Assembly: GCA_020426345.1 (NCBI GenBank)
Contig: JAGQQE010000007.1
Span: 1-47,380, forward strand
Direction: 5' to 3'
Length of the DNA stretch: 47,380 bases
DNA from: Planctomycetaceae bacterium
Lineage (GTDB): Bacteria; Planctomycetota; Planctomycetia; Planctomycetales; Planctomycetaceae
In this document: piece after piece, positions 35,074-43,687 of the stretch
Numbering within the stretch: the first letter of the stretch is position 1
How the letters are laid out: each line of letters begins with the position of its first letter
The notes under the pieces: model-generated
Database searches by the model: none
What the model was told of the DNA's origin: nothing
What the model saw: the letters and a program-made list of their open reading frames with translations, nothing else
Position numbers and translations under genes: made by a program

Positions 35074-35582
35074 TGTAATGTTGCTTTCTCTCCATGAACT
35101 CCGGGGCAGTCTGTATCAGGACAGTAATGTATCAGATCCCCGGAATGCGTGAATCGACTGCCATTCCCACTTCACTCAGTGCAGGGATGCAGGTCCAGGT
35201 CTGACGGGCTGATTGACTGCAGGGCGTGGCGGGCGATGCCCCGTGCCGGTTTCACCTACCTGATTCCACGTATGCGGAACGCGCGGGTCGTTCGGGTGCT
35301 GGTCTTCCCGCGGAAAGATTGAGGGAATTCCTGTCGCAAAGTGGGCAAGAGCGCGAAGCAGGCGATCGATTATCCGGTTCCCAGATGAACAGGTAGATGT
35401 AGCGGGTTACCAGCATGCATTTTGGTAATGAGCGGTTTCGGCGGTGTCGGTGGGAAAAGCGATCAGAAGTTCGCGGTACTACCCATGGTAAGATCAGAAC
35501 TCTTCCATTCCATCGAAAAACTGTGGACTCTGATCAAATGTTGGTGACCTATACATCTAGCGGGGGCTGCGGAGTAGTGAGT
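35074..35582. other. Intergenic region with no recognised gene
   Basis: About 510 bp between the divergent dipeptidase and HDOD-GGDEF genes. A roughly 80-codon minus-strand frame across 35190-35400 is open and Pro/Arg-rich, but has no start codon. No tRNA, terminator or repeat was seen. It must contain both promoters, and could hold a gene remnant. Confidence 0.4.
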
Positions 35583-35684
35583 ATGCAGGCCGACTCATAT
35601 TTCGTTTCACGTGAGTGGAGAAATCTATTTCGTTTTGATCACGACGTAAGTGATTTGACCTCAGAGGTACCTGACGCACCATGA
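35583..35684 (+). CDS. Possible leader mini-ORF coupled to HDOD-GGDEF gene
   Basis: A 33-codon frame whose ATG has GGAG eight bases upstream and whose TGA overlaps the next start as ATGA. The peptide (QADSYFVSREWRNLF, then an acidic tail) matches no family I know. The frame is open for 56 codons further upstream, so a longer start is possible. Translational coupling to the signalling gene is the only support. Confidence 0.3.
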   Translation: MQADSYFVSREWRNLFRFDHDVSDLTSEVPDAP

Positions 35685-37273
35685 CGATCGATCTTTCACG
35701 ATGTTTGAAATTGCCAACGCTGCCTACGATCGCAATCGAGGTCTTACGATTGTTTGATGATCCGGACAGTTCGATTGACCAGATTGCTTCGGTCATTCGT
35801 AAAGATCCGGCTATTTCAACCCGGCTGCTGAAGGCGGCTAATTCTTCTCAATACGGAAATATGGGCGACGTGAGCGATGTTAAGCGCGCCACGACGTTGC
35901 TGGGGCGGAACAGTGTTGCACCATTAGTTCTCAGCTTCTCCCTTGCTCGACAGTCAATCGAGCCCGGTGAACATGCGTCATACTTCAAACAGTTCTGGTT
36001 GCGATCCTTCGTTCAGGCGACGGCATCGGAAATGTTGGGGAGTTATTTTGGATCGCCGAAACTCAAATCGGAATGCTACACAACGAGTTTGCTATCCGGT
36101 GTTGGTAAGCTGGCCATGTTACGAGCTGAACCAGCTCGCTATGTGCCGCTACTGGATAAAGCTGCCGACGAAGGAGTACCGCTTACTGCACTGGAGTTGG
36201 CAGAGTTTGGACTCACTCACCACAAGATGTCGTCGGTGATGCTGGGCCAGATTGGCCTGCCCGTTCGTTGTGTGTCCGCAATTCTGGCGATTGATCAGAC
36301 GCCCGACAGTCCGGAACCGGCTGATTCAGACAGTCGTCTGGTAAAAATCACCCGGACAGCGAATGCCATTGCATCTTTGCTCTGTGACAAGAGTCAGGGA
36401 GTATCAATTGTTGAGCTCGAGGAGTGTCTCGACGACCTCGCTCTTCCAGTGGAGATGACGTCGGAAGACTTGCTTCAGATGATCCAGGATCGCATTGAAG
36501 CTACTGCCGATCTTTTTGAGGTCGATCCGCGAAAGGTACCGCCTGTCGCGGATATTCTTCAGGAAGCACTGGATCAACTCTCTCGGATATCGTCGATGGC
36601 AACGGAGCCAGAGGCCAATGAGAAAGTGCCGGACCAATTGCTCGAAGAAAACGGTATGTTGAAGCGTCGGGTTGCGGATCTGCTTCGAGCATCGCGAATC
36701 GATGTACTCACGGGCGTATACAATCGAGGCTATCTGGTGGCTCAGATGAAAGAGAGAGCTGCAGTTCATCGATTGAGAGGCCATTCTTTTGGGATGGGTG
36801 TTGTTGACATCGATCACTTCAAGAAAATCAATGATACATACGGCCATCAGGCAGGCGATCAGGTCCTGAAACTGGTTGCTGAGGCCCTTCAGCATTGCCT
36901 GCGCGATGTCGATTTGCTGGGTAGATATGGCGGTGAGGAGTTTGTCGTCCTGCTGGATAATGTCAGTCCCCATGTCATAAATCTGATTGGGGAACGAATG
37001 AGGAAAACGGTCGAACAACTGCCTGTTCACATTGGCACCGCGACCATTCCTGTGACGATCAGCGTTGGGTTATGTGAAGCGACGGTCAATGAAGACCCGG
37101 CTGAATTTACGGAACGCCTGTTTGCGGCGGCCGATGCAGCGATGTACGACGCAAAACGGTCCGGGCGAAATCGATTCTGTGTCGCGGAGTTCGATGATGG
37201 ACTTGCGCTGAGTTCAAAGGACGAGTTGCGGCCCCGAACTGCAATGGTCGCTTCCTCTCCATCAAACAATTAA
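35681..37273 (+). CDS. HDOD-GGDEF signalling protein (probable diguanylate cyclase)
   Basis: A 530-residue cytosolic protein. An N-terminal HDOD domain (about 10-210, LPTLPTIAIEVLRLF, DPAISTRLLKAANSSQYG) lacks the catalytic HD pair, as normal for HDOD. A helical linker (about 285-340) precedes a GGDEF domain with DVLTGVYNRGYL, DIDHFKKINDTYGHQAGD and G417-G-E-E-F421. The inhibitory RxxD I-site (R408-D411) sits exactly five residues before GGEEF. It should make cyclic di-GMP under product feedback, with HDOD as the likely input. No stop-free upstream extension exists, so ATG 35681 is firm. Followed by hairpin repeat copy C. Confidence 0.94.
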   Translation: MTIDLSRCLKLPTLPTIAIEVLRLFDDPDSSIDQIASVIRKDPAISTRLLKAANSSQYGNMGDVSDVKRATTLLGRNSVAPLVLSFSLARQSIEPGEHASYFKQFWLRSFVQATASEMLGSYFGSPKLKSECYTTSLLSGVGKLAMLRAEPARYVPLLDKAADEGVPLTALELAEFGLTHHKMSSVMLGQIGLPVRCVSAILAIDQTPDSPEPADSDSRLVKITRTANAIASLLCDKSQGVSIVELEECLDDLALPVEMTSEDLLQMIQDRIEATADLFEVDPRKVPPVADILQEALDQLSRISSMATEPEANEKVPDQLLEENGMLKRRVADLLRASRIDVLTGVYNRGYLVAQMKERAAVHRLRGHSFGMGVVDIDHFKKINDTYGHQAGDQVLKLVAEALQHCLRDVDLLGRYGGEEFVVLLDNVSPHVINLIGERMRKTVEQLPVHIGTATIPVTISVGLCEATVNEDPAEFTERLFAAADAAMYDAKRSGRNRFCVAEFDDGLALSSKDELRPRTAMVASSPSNN

Positions 37274-37302
37274 GGTTCAAATCGGGCGCTAACCTAACCT
37301 GA

Positions 37303-37401
37303 CAGCCTGTTGAACAACGGGACTGGCTCGAGCTGGAGACCTGAAGACACGACGGTTTCCAGTCGTCCTGCGTGCCTGTGCCGATTTTTTCAACTGACAG
37401 C
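37303..37401 (+). repeat. Dispersed hairpin repeat, copy C
   Basis: A 99-bp palindromic element 29 bases after the HDOD-GGDEF stop. The left arm has GTTGAACAACGGGAC and GGCTCGAGCTGGAGACC; the right arm has GGTTTCC, TCCTGCGTGCC and TTTTTTCAACTGACAG. CTAACC stands just before it, as in copy B. Confidence 0.9.
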
Positions 37402-37590
37402 TGAAAGCAGTTGCGATTTGCAGTCGCCAATGGCATTGGTATTCGCCGGATTCCAGGAACTGCAAGTGCTTTTAGGTCTGCCAGCAACTTCGTGTTGCTG
37501 TTCCCCATTCGGCTCTCAGCAAGACGTGTGAATCTCTGTTCTGACGAACGCGGTAATACCAGACTCTGGTTCTGGTATTGCCGCGTTTTT
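37402..37590 (+). ncRNA. Candidate small RNA or structured 3' UTR
   Basis: Non-coding stretch after repeat copy C. A perfect 7-bp hairpin (CAGCAAC / GTTGCTG, 37482-37500) is followed by a strong intrinsic terminator. This is the outline of a small RNA. It could equally be the long 3' UTR of the HDOD-GGDEF mRNA. No promoter was recognised. Confidence 0.3.
37549..37590 (+). terminator. Intrinsic terminator
   Basis: A 15-bp stem, CGCGGTAATACCAGA (37549-37563) against TCTGGTATTGCCGCG (37571-37585), with one G-T pair and a 7-base loop, followed by TTTTT at 37586-37590. Strong plus-strand terminator about 275 bases after the HDOD-GGDEF stop. Confidence 0.92.
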
Positions 37591-37792
37591 GGTTTTGGTG
37601 CGCTGTGAGTTTGTGCTCATGCTTTCGGACACATTTTCTGAAGGATGTCGGCTACGAAATGCACGTAAGTCCTGAAAAACAGGACGCGAATGGCATGCAT
37701 GAACTAGGGTTAGATAATACATCGCCGAGCGCATTCTGTGTCGGCGGTGCTTATGCATCAAGAGTCCGGATCAGGAAACTGCGAGAGCAATC

Positions 37793-38050
37793 ATGGCTGG
37801 TACATCCACAGGCAGTGAGTCCGCAAACAAAGCTCCCCGACAGCAGGAAATGCGAGGGGATGCCCCTGAGTATAGTGTGCGGGTGAAGACAGAAGCGGAT
37901 TGGATCTACATCGCAGAATTTCGGACGTGGGAAGAGGCAATTTCGCTTGCTGAATCTGCGGCAGAACGCTCTCATCTCGTTACGCAGGTTCGGCGCTGTG
38001 GTACGGTAGTCCGTGAATTGCAACCGGTTTCAGTCGTCTCTGGTGAGTAG
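37793..38050 (+). CDS. Small hypothetical protein
   Basis: An 85-residue protein with no family I recognise. A polar N-terminus (Ser/Lys/Gln-rich) is followed by a folded-looking region: EYSVRVKTEADWIYIAEFRT, then WEEAISLAESAAERS, then VTQVRRCGTVVREL. The strand-helix-strand pattern suggests a small alpha/beta domain. GAGAG lies seven bases before ATG 37793, supporting translation. The gene stands alone after the terminator at 37549-37590 and converges on mnmE with 18 bases between stops. Confidence 0.6.
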   Translation: MAGTSTGSESANKAPRQQEMRGDAPEYSVRVKTEADWIYIAEFRTWEEAISLAESAAERSHLVTQVRRCGTVVRELQPVSVVSGE

Positions 38051-38068
38051 GGTACCGGAACTGAGTGC

Positions 38069-39490
38069 CTATTTGCCAATGCAGAAGCTGCTGAAGATAT
38101 GATCGAGGATGTCGTCCGTGTAAACGTCCCCCAGAATCATTCCAACTGCATGCAGGCAGTGTCGAATTTCAACGGAGATGAGTTCATCGCCGGCCCCTGA
38201 CTGGGTCGCATGGATCGCTGTTTTAAGCGCGGTTGCAGCATTGTGAAGTGAATCACGGCATCTGGAGGCTGTGCTTCCAAGCAACTCGCCGCGGGACGAG
38301 GTTGCTGAAAGCAGTTGGCTCTCAACTGCATCAACAAGTTGACGTTCACCCCTGCCCTCAGCAACGCTGATTTCCAGCCGGGGCGTGCAGGGCGCTGATT
38401 CAAAAGATTTCGTTTCGGACTTTCGATCGACCTGGGTCCATACATGCAGTATCGGCACCGGATGAGCGTCCAGCTGTTGACGCAGTAACGTATCCAGTTC
38501 GAGCTCCTGTGGAGAAATATCCGCTCGTGTGCACCAGACGATCAGGTCCGCAGATTCGATTTGCTGACCCCGTTTTTGCTGTGCCGTTTGCATAATCGTA
38601 TCGACGCTGACTTCCCAGCCTGCGGTGTCGATCAAATCAACGGGGGTCTTTCCGAGTATCACGCTGGCCAGAAGGTAGTCCCGAGTGGTTCCGGCGATCG
38701 GAGATACAATGGCTTTCTGGCTGCCAGCCAGATGATTGAACAGCGTACTCTTACCTGCGTTTGGGATCCCGGCCAGCAGGACCCGCCGACGGTAGCCGGA
38801 GGGGAGTCGATTGCCGGAGTCCTTTGAGAGAGTTTGAATCACATCGAGTGCGGATGCGAGTCGCTCAAGGATCTGACTGCAGGTGATGAATTCAATGTCC
38901 TCCTCAACAAAATCGAGTCCTGCTTCAAGATCTCCGAGCAGTTGAATCAGATTCTGCCGCACTGATGAAAGACGCTCGGTAATTCCTCCACCAAGTTGGG
39001 TGAGCGCCTGCTGGAGTTCAGCGTGATCTGTTGCATCGATCACCCCCAACACGGCTTCGGCCTGTATCAGGTCGATTCTTCCGGCCAGGAATGCACGCAT
39101 AGTGAATTCACCTCGCCCGGCCATTCTCGCACCAAGACGCAGTTTATCCTCCAACACGGCATCCATGAGTGGTGTCGCTCCTGGAAGGTGCAGTTCGGCC
39201 ATCGGCTGGCCAGTGAAACTTCGCCTCGTCGGCCAGACCATGGCGGAGCATGGAATCGCGTGCCCCAGTGCGTCGATTTGCAGAAATCCTTCCAGTCGAT
39301 AGGGTAGTACATGTTTCTCCGCTCCAATACCATCCCCGTGACGCCCAGCCACGCCGCCGTTGTCGCGGACCGTGAATCCTGAAAGTGCGAGCGTGATTGC
39401 CTGGTCGCCACTGATTCGAATGATGCCCCGTTTGGCGGCACCAGGTGGGCTGGCGATGGCTGCGATGGTATCATCGAGAAGGAGTGGCAT
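38069..39490 (-). CDS. mnmE: tRNA modification GTPase MnmE
   Basis: A 473-residue GTPase that, with MnmG, installs the carboxymethylaminomethyl group on wobble uridine 34. The N-terminal folate-binding domain starts at DDTIAAIASPPGAAKRGIIR. The helical domain follows. The G domain has G1 GIPNAGKST (241-249), IAGTTRDYLL and G3 DTAGW (288-292). G4 reads T352-Q-V-D355, where NKxD or TKxD is usual. The protein ends FCIGK with the conserved Cys. ATG 39490 matches the family start; the frame is open for 43 more codons upstream without similarity. Divergent from the PSD1 gene. Confidence 0.95.
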   Translation of the reverse strand: MPLLLDDTIAAIASPPGAAKRGIIRISGDQAITLALSGFTVRDNGGVAGRHGDGIGAEKHVLPYRLEGFLQIDALGHAIPCSAMVWPTRRSFTGQPMAELHLPGATPLMDAVLEDKLRLGARMAGRGEFTMRAFLAGRIDLIQAEAVLGVIDATDHAELQQALTQLGGGITERLSSVRQNLIQLLGDLEAGLDFVEEDIEFITCSQILERLASALDVIQTLSKDSGNRLPSGYRRRVLLAGIPNAGKSTLFNHLAGSQKAIVSPIAGTTRDYLLASVILGKTPVDLIDTAGWEVSVDTIMQTAQQKRGQQIESADLIVWCTRADISPQELELDTLLRQQLDAHPVPILHVWTQVDRKSETKSFESAPCTPRLEISVAEGRGERQLVDAVESQLLSATSSRGELLGSTASRCRDSLHNAATALKTAIHATQSGAGDELISVEIRHCLHAVGMILGDVYTDDILDHIFSSFCIGK

Positions 39491-39737
39491 TGAAAATCGG
39501 CGGGCAAAAGGCGGACACAGTTCCTGGTGGCAGCGAGTTGGCCCATGATAACGTAGCTTCCTCAACAGTGCATCCTGTCGCGAAGGCCTCTTTCGATCGC
39601 CGGGATGATGGCCTGCCATCGAATTGATATGCTGCTTGTTGGTAGGTTGAAGATGCCAAAACCGGTGATTCGGTCACCACAGCGGTTCGGCAAATCCGTG
39701 AGAGCCAGTCAGTAAGACAGTGATGCAGGCGGGACGA

Positions 39738-42700
39738 ATGCAGAAAATCTTGTTGCAAATTGTGACGATTGTTACAACAGCCGTGGCCATTTCGCGGGCT
39801 GATGCCAAAGACGCCCCCGATTTCGCGCGGGATATTCGCCCGATCCTCAGCAATGCCTGCTTTCATTGCCACGGTCCAGACGATTTGACGCGTGAAGCGG
39901 ACCTCCGACTGGACACACAAAATGGACTCTTTCAGCAACGCGATGGATATTCCATTGTGAACCCTGGTGATGTCGATGGCAGTGAGTTGATCCAGCGGAT
40001 TCTGTCGCATGATGCTGATTTACAAATGCCTCCTGCAGACGCGAAGAAGCAACTGACGGATCAGCAGAAACAACTGCTGGTTCAATGGGTTCAGTCCGGC
40101 GCGAACTGGTCACAGCATTGGGCATTTATTGCACCGGTCAAACCACCCGTTCCTGAAGACGCGTTCGGGAAATCTGACGGGAATGAGATCGATCGCTTCC
40201 TGCATCAAACGCAAGCGAGAAACGGGGTCGAGCCCTCGGGAGAAGCTGACGTCATGTCGCTGATCCGGCGCGTTTGGCTCGATCTCATCGGTCTGCCGCC
40301 GACTGTTCAGGAAGCCGATGAGTGGGCTGGTCGCCTCGTTTCCGCAGAAGCATCTCAAGTCGATGAACTTGCCTGGCGTCAGCTGATTGACAACTTGCAG
40401 TCTCGCCCGGAATATGGCGAACGATGGGCTCGTCGATGGCTGGACCTGGCCCGCTACGCAGACACGAATGGCTACGAAAAAGATCGACCCCGTTCCATCT
40501 GGCCTTATCGTGACTGGGTCATTGATGCGATCAATACTGACATGCCGTTCGATCAGTTTACGATTGAACAGCTGGCCGGTGACATGCTTCCCAATGCAAC
40601 GACATCGCAAAAAATTGCCACCGGTTTTCATCGAAATACGATGCTCAATGAAGAAGGGGGCATCGATCCACTGGAGTTTCGATTCCATGCAATGACGGAT
40701 CGCGTTGCCACCACAGGAACGACGTGGTTTGGACTCACGCTTCAATGCGCCCAGTGCCATACCCACAAGTACGATCCAATCACCCACTCGGACTATTATC
40801 GGCTGATGGCGTTTCTGAACAATGCTGATGAGCCATCGCTGGAACTGGCCGATGCCTCTCTGGACGACGAGTGGAAAAAACGTATTGCAAAAGCGAAAGA
40901 ATTAACTCGGAATCTTGCCGACAAATGGCCGGTGGTCTCGAGTGTGTCGATCCCGGCAACGTTGATAAAAGCTGATGCGCTGGGTGCTTCTCAAGCAGAT
41001 TCCGGGATCAATTCGCCGGACATTTCTCCTGATGATGCTTCCCCACAGTCGGGACCAGCCTCGATTCGACAACTTGATGACAGTTGGCTGTCGCCTGCCC
41101 CTTCTCATTTACCCGATCGACCGACCTATGTCGTCCGGCTGACTCCGGAGACAATTGATTTCGACACAGTGAATTTGCACTTCCGAACACGGGGCCGCCG
41201 TCCGGGCCCGGGCAATTCCTCCGGCGGCAATCTTGTATTAAGTGAAATCAAGGTTCAGGCAAAGCTGATCACTGCAACATCACAGCTCGACCAGCCGAAA
41301 GACAACAATGTCCGTTTAATTGAACTTCCGATTGAATCCGCCACGTCGACGGTCGAACAGTCCGGTTATGAACTCGCACGTTCATTCGATGGTGATTCAT
41401 CCACTGGTTGGGGGCTTCATGGACCGAAGGGAATTCCGAAAGACGTTGAAGCGTCGTTTCGATTAAAGCAGTCCGCTGTCAGCGAAGTTCGACAGTTGGC
41501 CGTGGGGCAGGACGCTCAGCTACAGCTTGTGGTTTCACTGTCTCAACAGCATGGTAGTTCACATTCGATCGGCGATTTTCAGATCGATCTGGCGCGACAA
41601 TTGTCAGCAGATGAAATTGAGCAGCGTCGTCAGGCATCCATCCAGACGTCGTATGACGACTGGCTGAAGGAGGCCAGAGCCAATGCAGTGAGCTGGGCAA
41701 TCCTCCATCCTACCTCTGCAACCTCCAATCTGCCCATATTGACGATCGAATCAGACGATTCCATCTTCGCGTCCGGCGATACGGCGAAGCGAGACGACTA
41801 TCAAATCACACTGGCTCCTGCAGACCATGTCGTGACTGCAATTCGGCTCGAGGCGTTACCGGATGAACGTTTACCAAATCGAGGTCCCGGCTCGACGTAC
41901 TACGAGGGAACTCTGGGTGATTTTTTTCTGACCGAGTTCGAAGTCTTTTCGGCTTACGGAAAACACTCCATTGAAGACGCCAGTGAAACCTATGCCCAGA
42001 ATCGTTTTGGCAACAATCCGGCCACTGCAAAGGAAGCCATTGATGGGGATATTCAGACCGGCTGGTCTGTGCACGGCAGGCAGGGAGAGAGGCATGTCGC
42101 CGTTTTTCAGTTGAAGGAGCCAATCGAGGCAGGTCAACCGATCCGTATCCAAATGTCATTCGGTCGGCACTTCGCCAGTTCTCTGGGACGCTTCCGGTTT
42201 TCAGGTTGTCAGTCGCAACATGGTCCCAAAGCGACCGACTACGCCTCAGACATTGAGGAGCTTTTGCGAGCCCCTTTGAGTGATCTGAGCGTGGAGGACC
42301 AGAACCGTCTGTTTCAGCAGTTCCTGTTCGATTCGCCGAAACTGCGCGAGCCAGTGGAACAGATTCGGAATCTGCAACGGCGTCCGGATTCGATGTCGAC
42401 TCTTGTGTTCAGCGAACGTCCGGAGAATCATCCTCGACCCACATTTCGTCATCATCGCGGAGAGTATTTACAACCGGAAGAATCGGTCACCCCGGGCACG
42501 CCAGACGTTCTGCATTCCTGGCCGGTCGACCAGCCTGCGAACCGGCTCGAGTTTGCTCGGTGGATCGTTCGTGCTGAGAATCCCCTGACATCGCGAGTGG
42601 TTGTTAATCGCCACTGGGCTACCTTCTTCGGTCGCGGCATCGTAGAGACTGTCGATGACTTTGGATTGCAGGGATCGCCTCCGGATCACCCTGAACTTCT

Positions 42701-43496
42701 GGATTGGCTTGCGGTTACATTTGTGCAGGACGATGCATGGTCTATCAAGTCATTGCATCGGAGGATTGTCAGCAGCTCCACTTACAGGCAGGCCTCAGTA
42801 TACAGGCACGACGCAGCAGTGAGCGATCCGCAAAATCGATTGTTGACCTATATGCCCCGGCTGAGGCTGGAGGCGGAGATTATTCGTGACTCTGTGTTGA
42901 ACGCTTCCGGGGTTCTTTCACTGAAAAAAGGAGGGCCGCCCGTTATGCCTCTGCAGCCGGCGGGCATAACAGAAGTGGCTTTTGGCAGCCCGAAATGGAA
43001 TGTCAGTGGAGGAGAAGATCGCTATCGACGAAGTATTTACACCATGATCAAACGCACGGCACCATTCGCAATGGTGACGACCTTCGATGGCCCTGGTGGT
43101 GAATCCTGCATCGCTCAGCGAGATCGATCGAATACTCCTCTGCAGGCACTGACATTGATGAATGATGTCATGTTTGTGGATCTTGCAAAGCACGCTGCCG
43201 TTCATCTTCTGGCCGATCTTCCTGCCACTGAGAGTCATCCGGACCTCGATTCAATTCGACTGGAAATGCTCTTCCGACGAGTACTGACGCGCGTTCCGGA
43301 GAAATCTGAGTTGGCGGACCTCAAACTCTTCCTGCAGAAGCAGCGGGAGCGATTTCAATCTAACGGGCAGCAGGTCGATGATCTGCTGGGGCGTTCAGCT
43401 GGAATCCCGGCCGCCGTCGACCATACGGAAGTTGCTGCCTGGATGACTGTTGCAAGGGCCTTGTTTGCGGTCGATGAATTTGTCACTCGACCGTAG
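39738..43496 (+). CDS. PSD1 and planctomycete cytochrome C domain protein
   Basis: A 1252-residue exported protein of the planctomycete-specific PSCyt1/PSCyt2(DUF1549)/PSD1(DUF1553) family, thought to take part in extracellular or periplasmic polymer breakdown; the reaction is unknown. A signal peptide (about 1-23) is followed by a haem-binding motif C41-F-H-C44-H45, the DUF1549 segment (RRVWLDLIGLPPTVQEADEW, ERWARRWLDLARYADTNGYE) and a second CxxCH (CAQCHTHKYDPI). The middle holds two discoidin-like segments (ARSFDGDSSTGWGLHG, KEAIDGDIQTGWSVHG). The C-terminal DUF1553 has NPLTSRVVVNRHWATFFGRG and SNTPLQALTLMND. ATG 39738 follows AGG; ATG 39723 is an alternative. The DUF1501 partner usually found next to this family is absent. 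Confidence 0.95.
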   Translation: MQKILLQIVTIVTTAVAISRADAKDAPDFARDIRPILSNACFHCHGPDDLTREADLRLDTQNGLFQQRDGYSIVNPGDVDGSELIQRILSHDADLQMPPADAKKQLTDQQKQLLVQWVQSGANWSQHWAFIAPVKPPVPEDAFGKSDGNEIDRFLHQTQARNGVEPSGEADVMSLIRRVWLDLIGLPPTVQEADEWAGRLVSAEASQVDELAWRQLIDNLQSRPEYGERWARRWLDLARYADTNGYEKDRPRSIWPYRDWVIDAINTDMPFDQFTIEQLAGDMLPNATTSQKIATGFHRNTMLNEEGGIDPLEFRFHAMTDRVATTGTTWFGLTLQCAQCHTHKYDPITHSDYYRLMAFLNNADEPSLELADASLDDEWKKRIAKAKELTRNLADKWPVVSSVSIPATLIKADALGASQADSGINSPDISPDDASPQSGPASIRQLDDSWLSPAPSHLPDRPTYVVRLTPETIDFDTVNLHFRTRGRRPGPGNSSGGNLVLSEIKVQAKLITATSQLDQPKDNNVRLIELPIESATSTVEQSGYELARSFDGDSSTGWGLHGPKGIPKDVEASFRLKQSAVSEVRQLAVGQDAQLQLVVSLSQQHGSSHSIGDFQIDLARQLSADEIEQRRQASIQTSYDDWLKEARANAVSWAILHPTSATSNLPILTIESDDSIFASGDTAKRDDYQITLAPADHVVTAIRLEALPDERLPNRGPGSTYYEGTLGDFFLTEFEVFSAYGKHSIEDASETYAQNRFGNNPATAKEAIDGDIQTGWSVHGRQGERHVAVFQLKEPIEAGQPIRIQMSFGRHFASSLGRFRFSGCQSQHGPKATDYASDIEELLRAPLSDLSVEDQNRLFQQFLFDSPKLREPVEQIRNLQRRPDSMSTLVFSERPENHPRPTFRHHRGEYLQPEESVTPGTPDVLHSWPVDQPANRLEFARWIVRAENPLTSRVVVNRHWATFFGRGIVETVDDFGLQGSPPDHPELLDWLAVTFVQDDAWSIKSLHRRIVSSSTYRQASVYRHDAAVSDPQNRLLTYMPRLRLEAEIIRDSVLNASGVLSLKKGGPPVMPLQPAGITEVAFGSPKWNVSGGEDRYRRSIYTMIKRTAPFAMVTTFDGPGGESCIAQRDRSNTPLQALTLMNDVMFVDLAKHAAVHLLADLPATESHPDLDSIRLEMLFRRVLTRVPEKSELADLKLFLQKQRERFQSNGQQVDDLLGRSAGIPAAVDHTEVAAWMTVARALFAVDEFVTRP

Positions 43497-43687
43497 TTGG
43501 TTGGTACGTCGTGTGGGAACTCAAGGCGGTTCAACTGCGCGGCAGATTCGTCTGAATCTCAAAACTGATTCTCAGGACCTTCGTCAATTATCGCGAGACT
43601 TCTTCTTCACGTTTGACTGAATCGGGGTTTGACATTTTCGCCGGCAACCCGGTCTCCACCAGCCCGCTTGTAGATGTGAATCTGCAA

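Noticed and set aside
36404-37030. 208-codon minus-strand frame opposite the GGDEF domain
   Set aside because: Antisense shadow; no family features.
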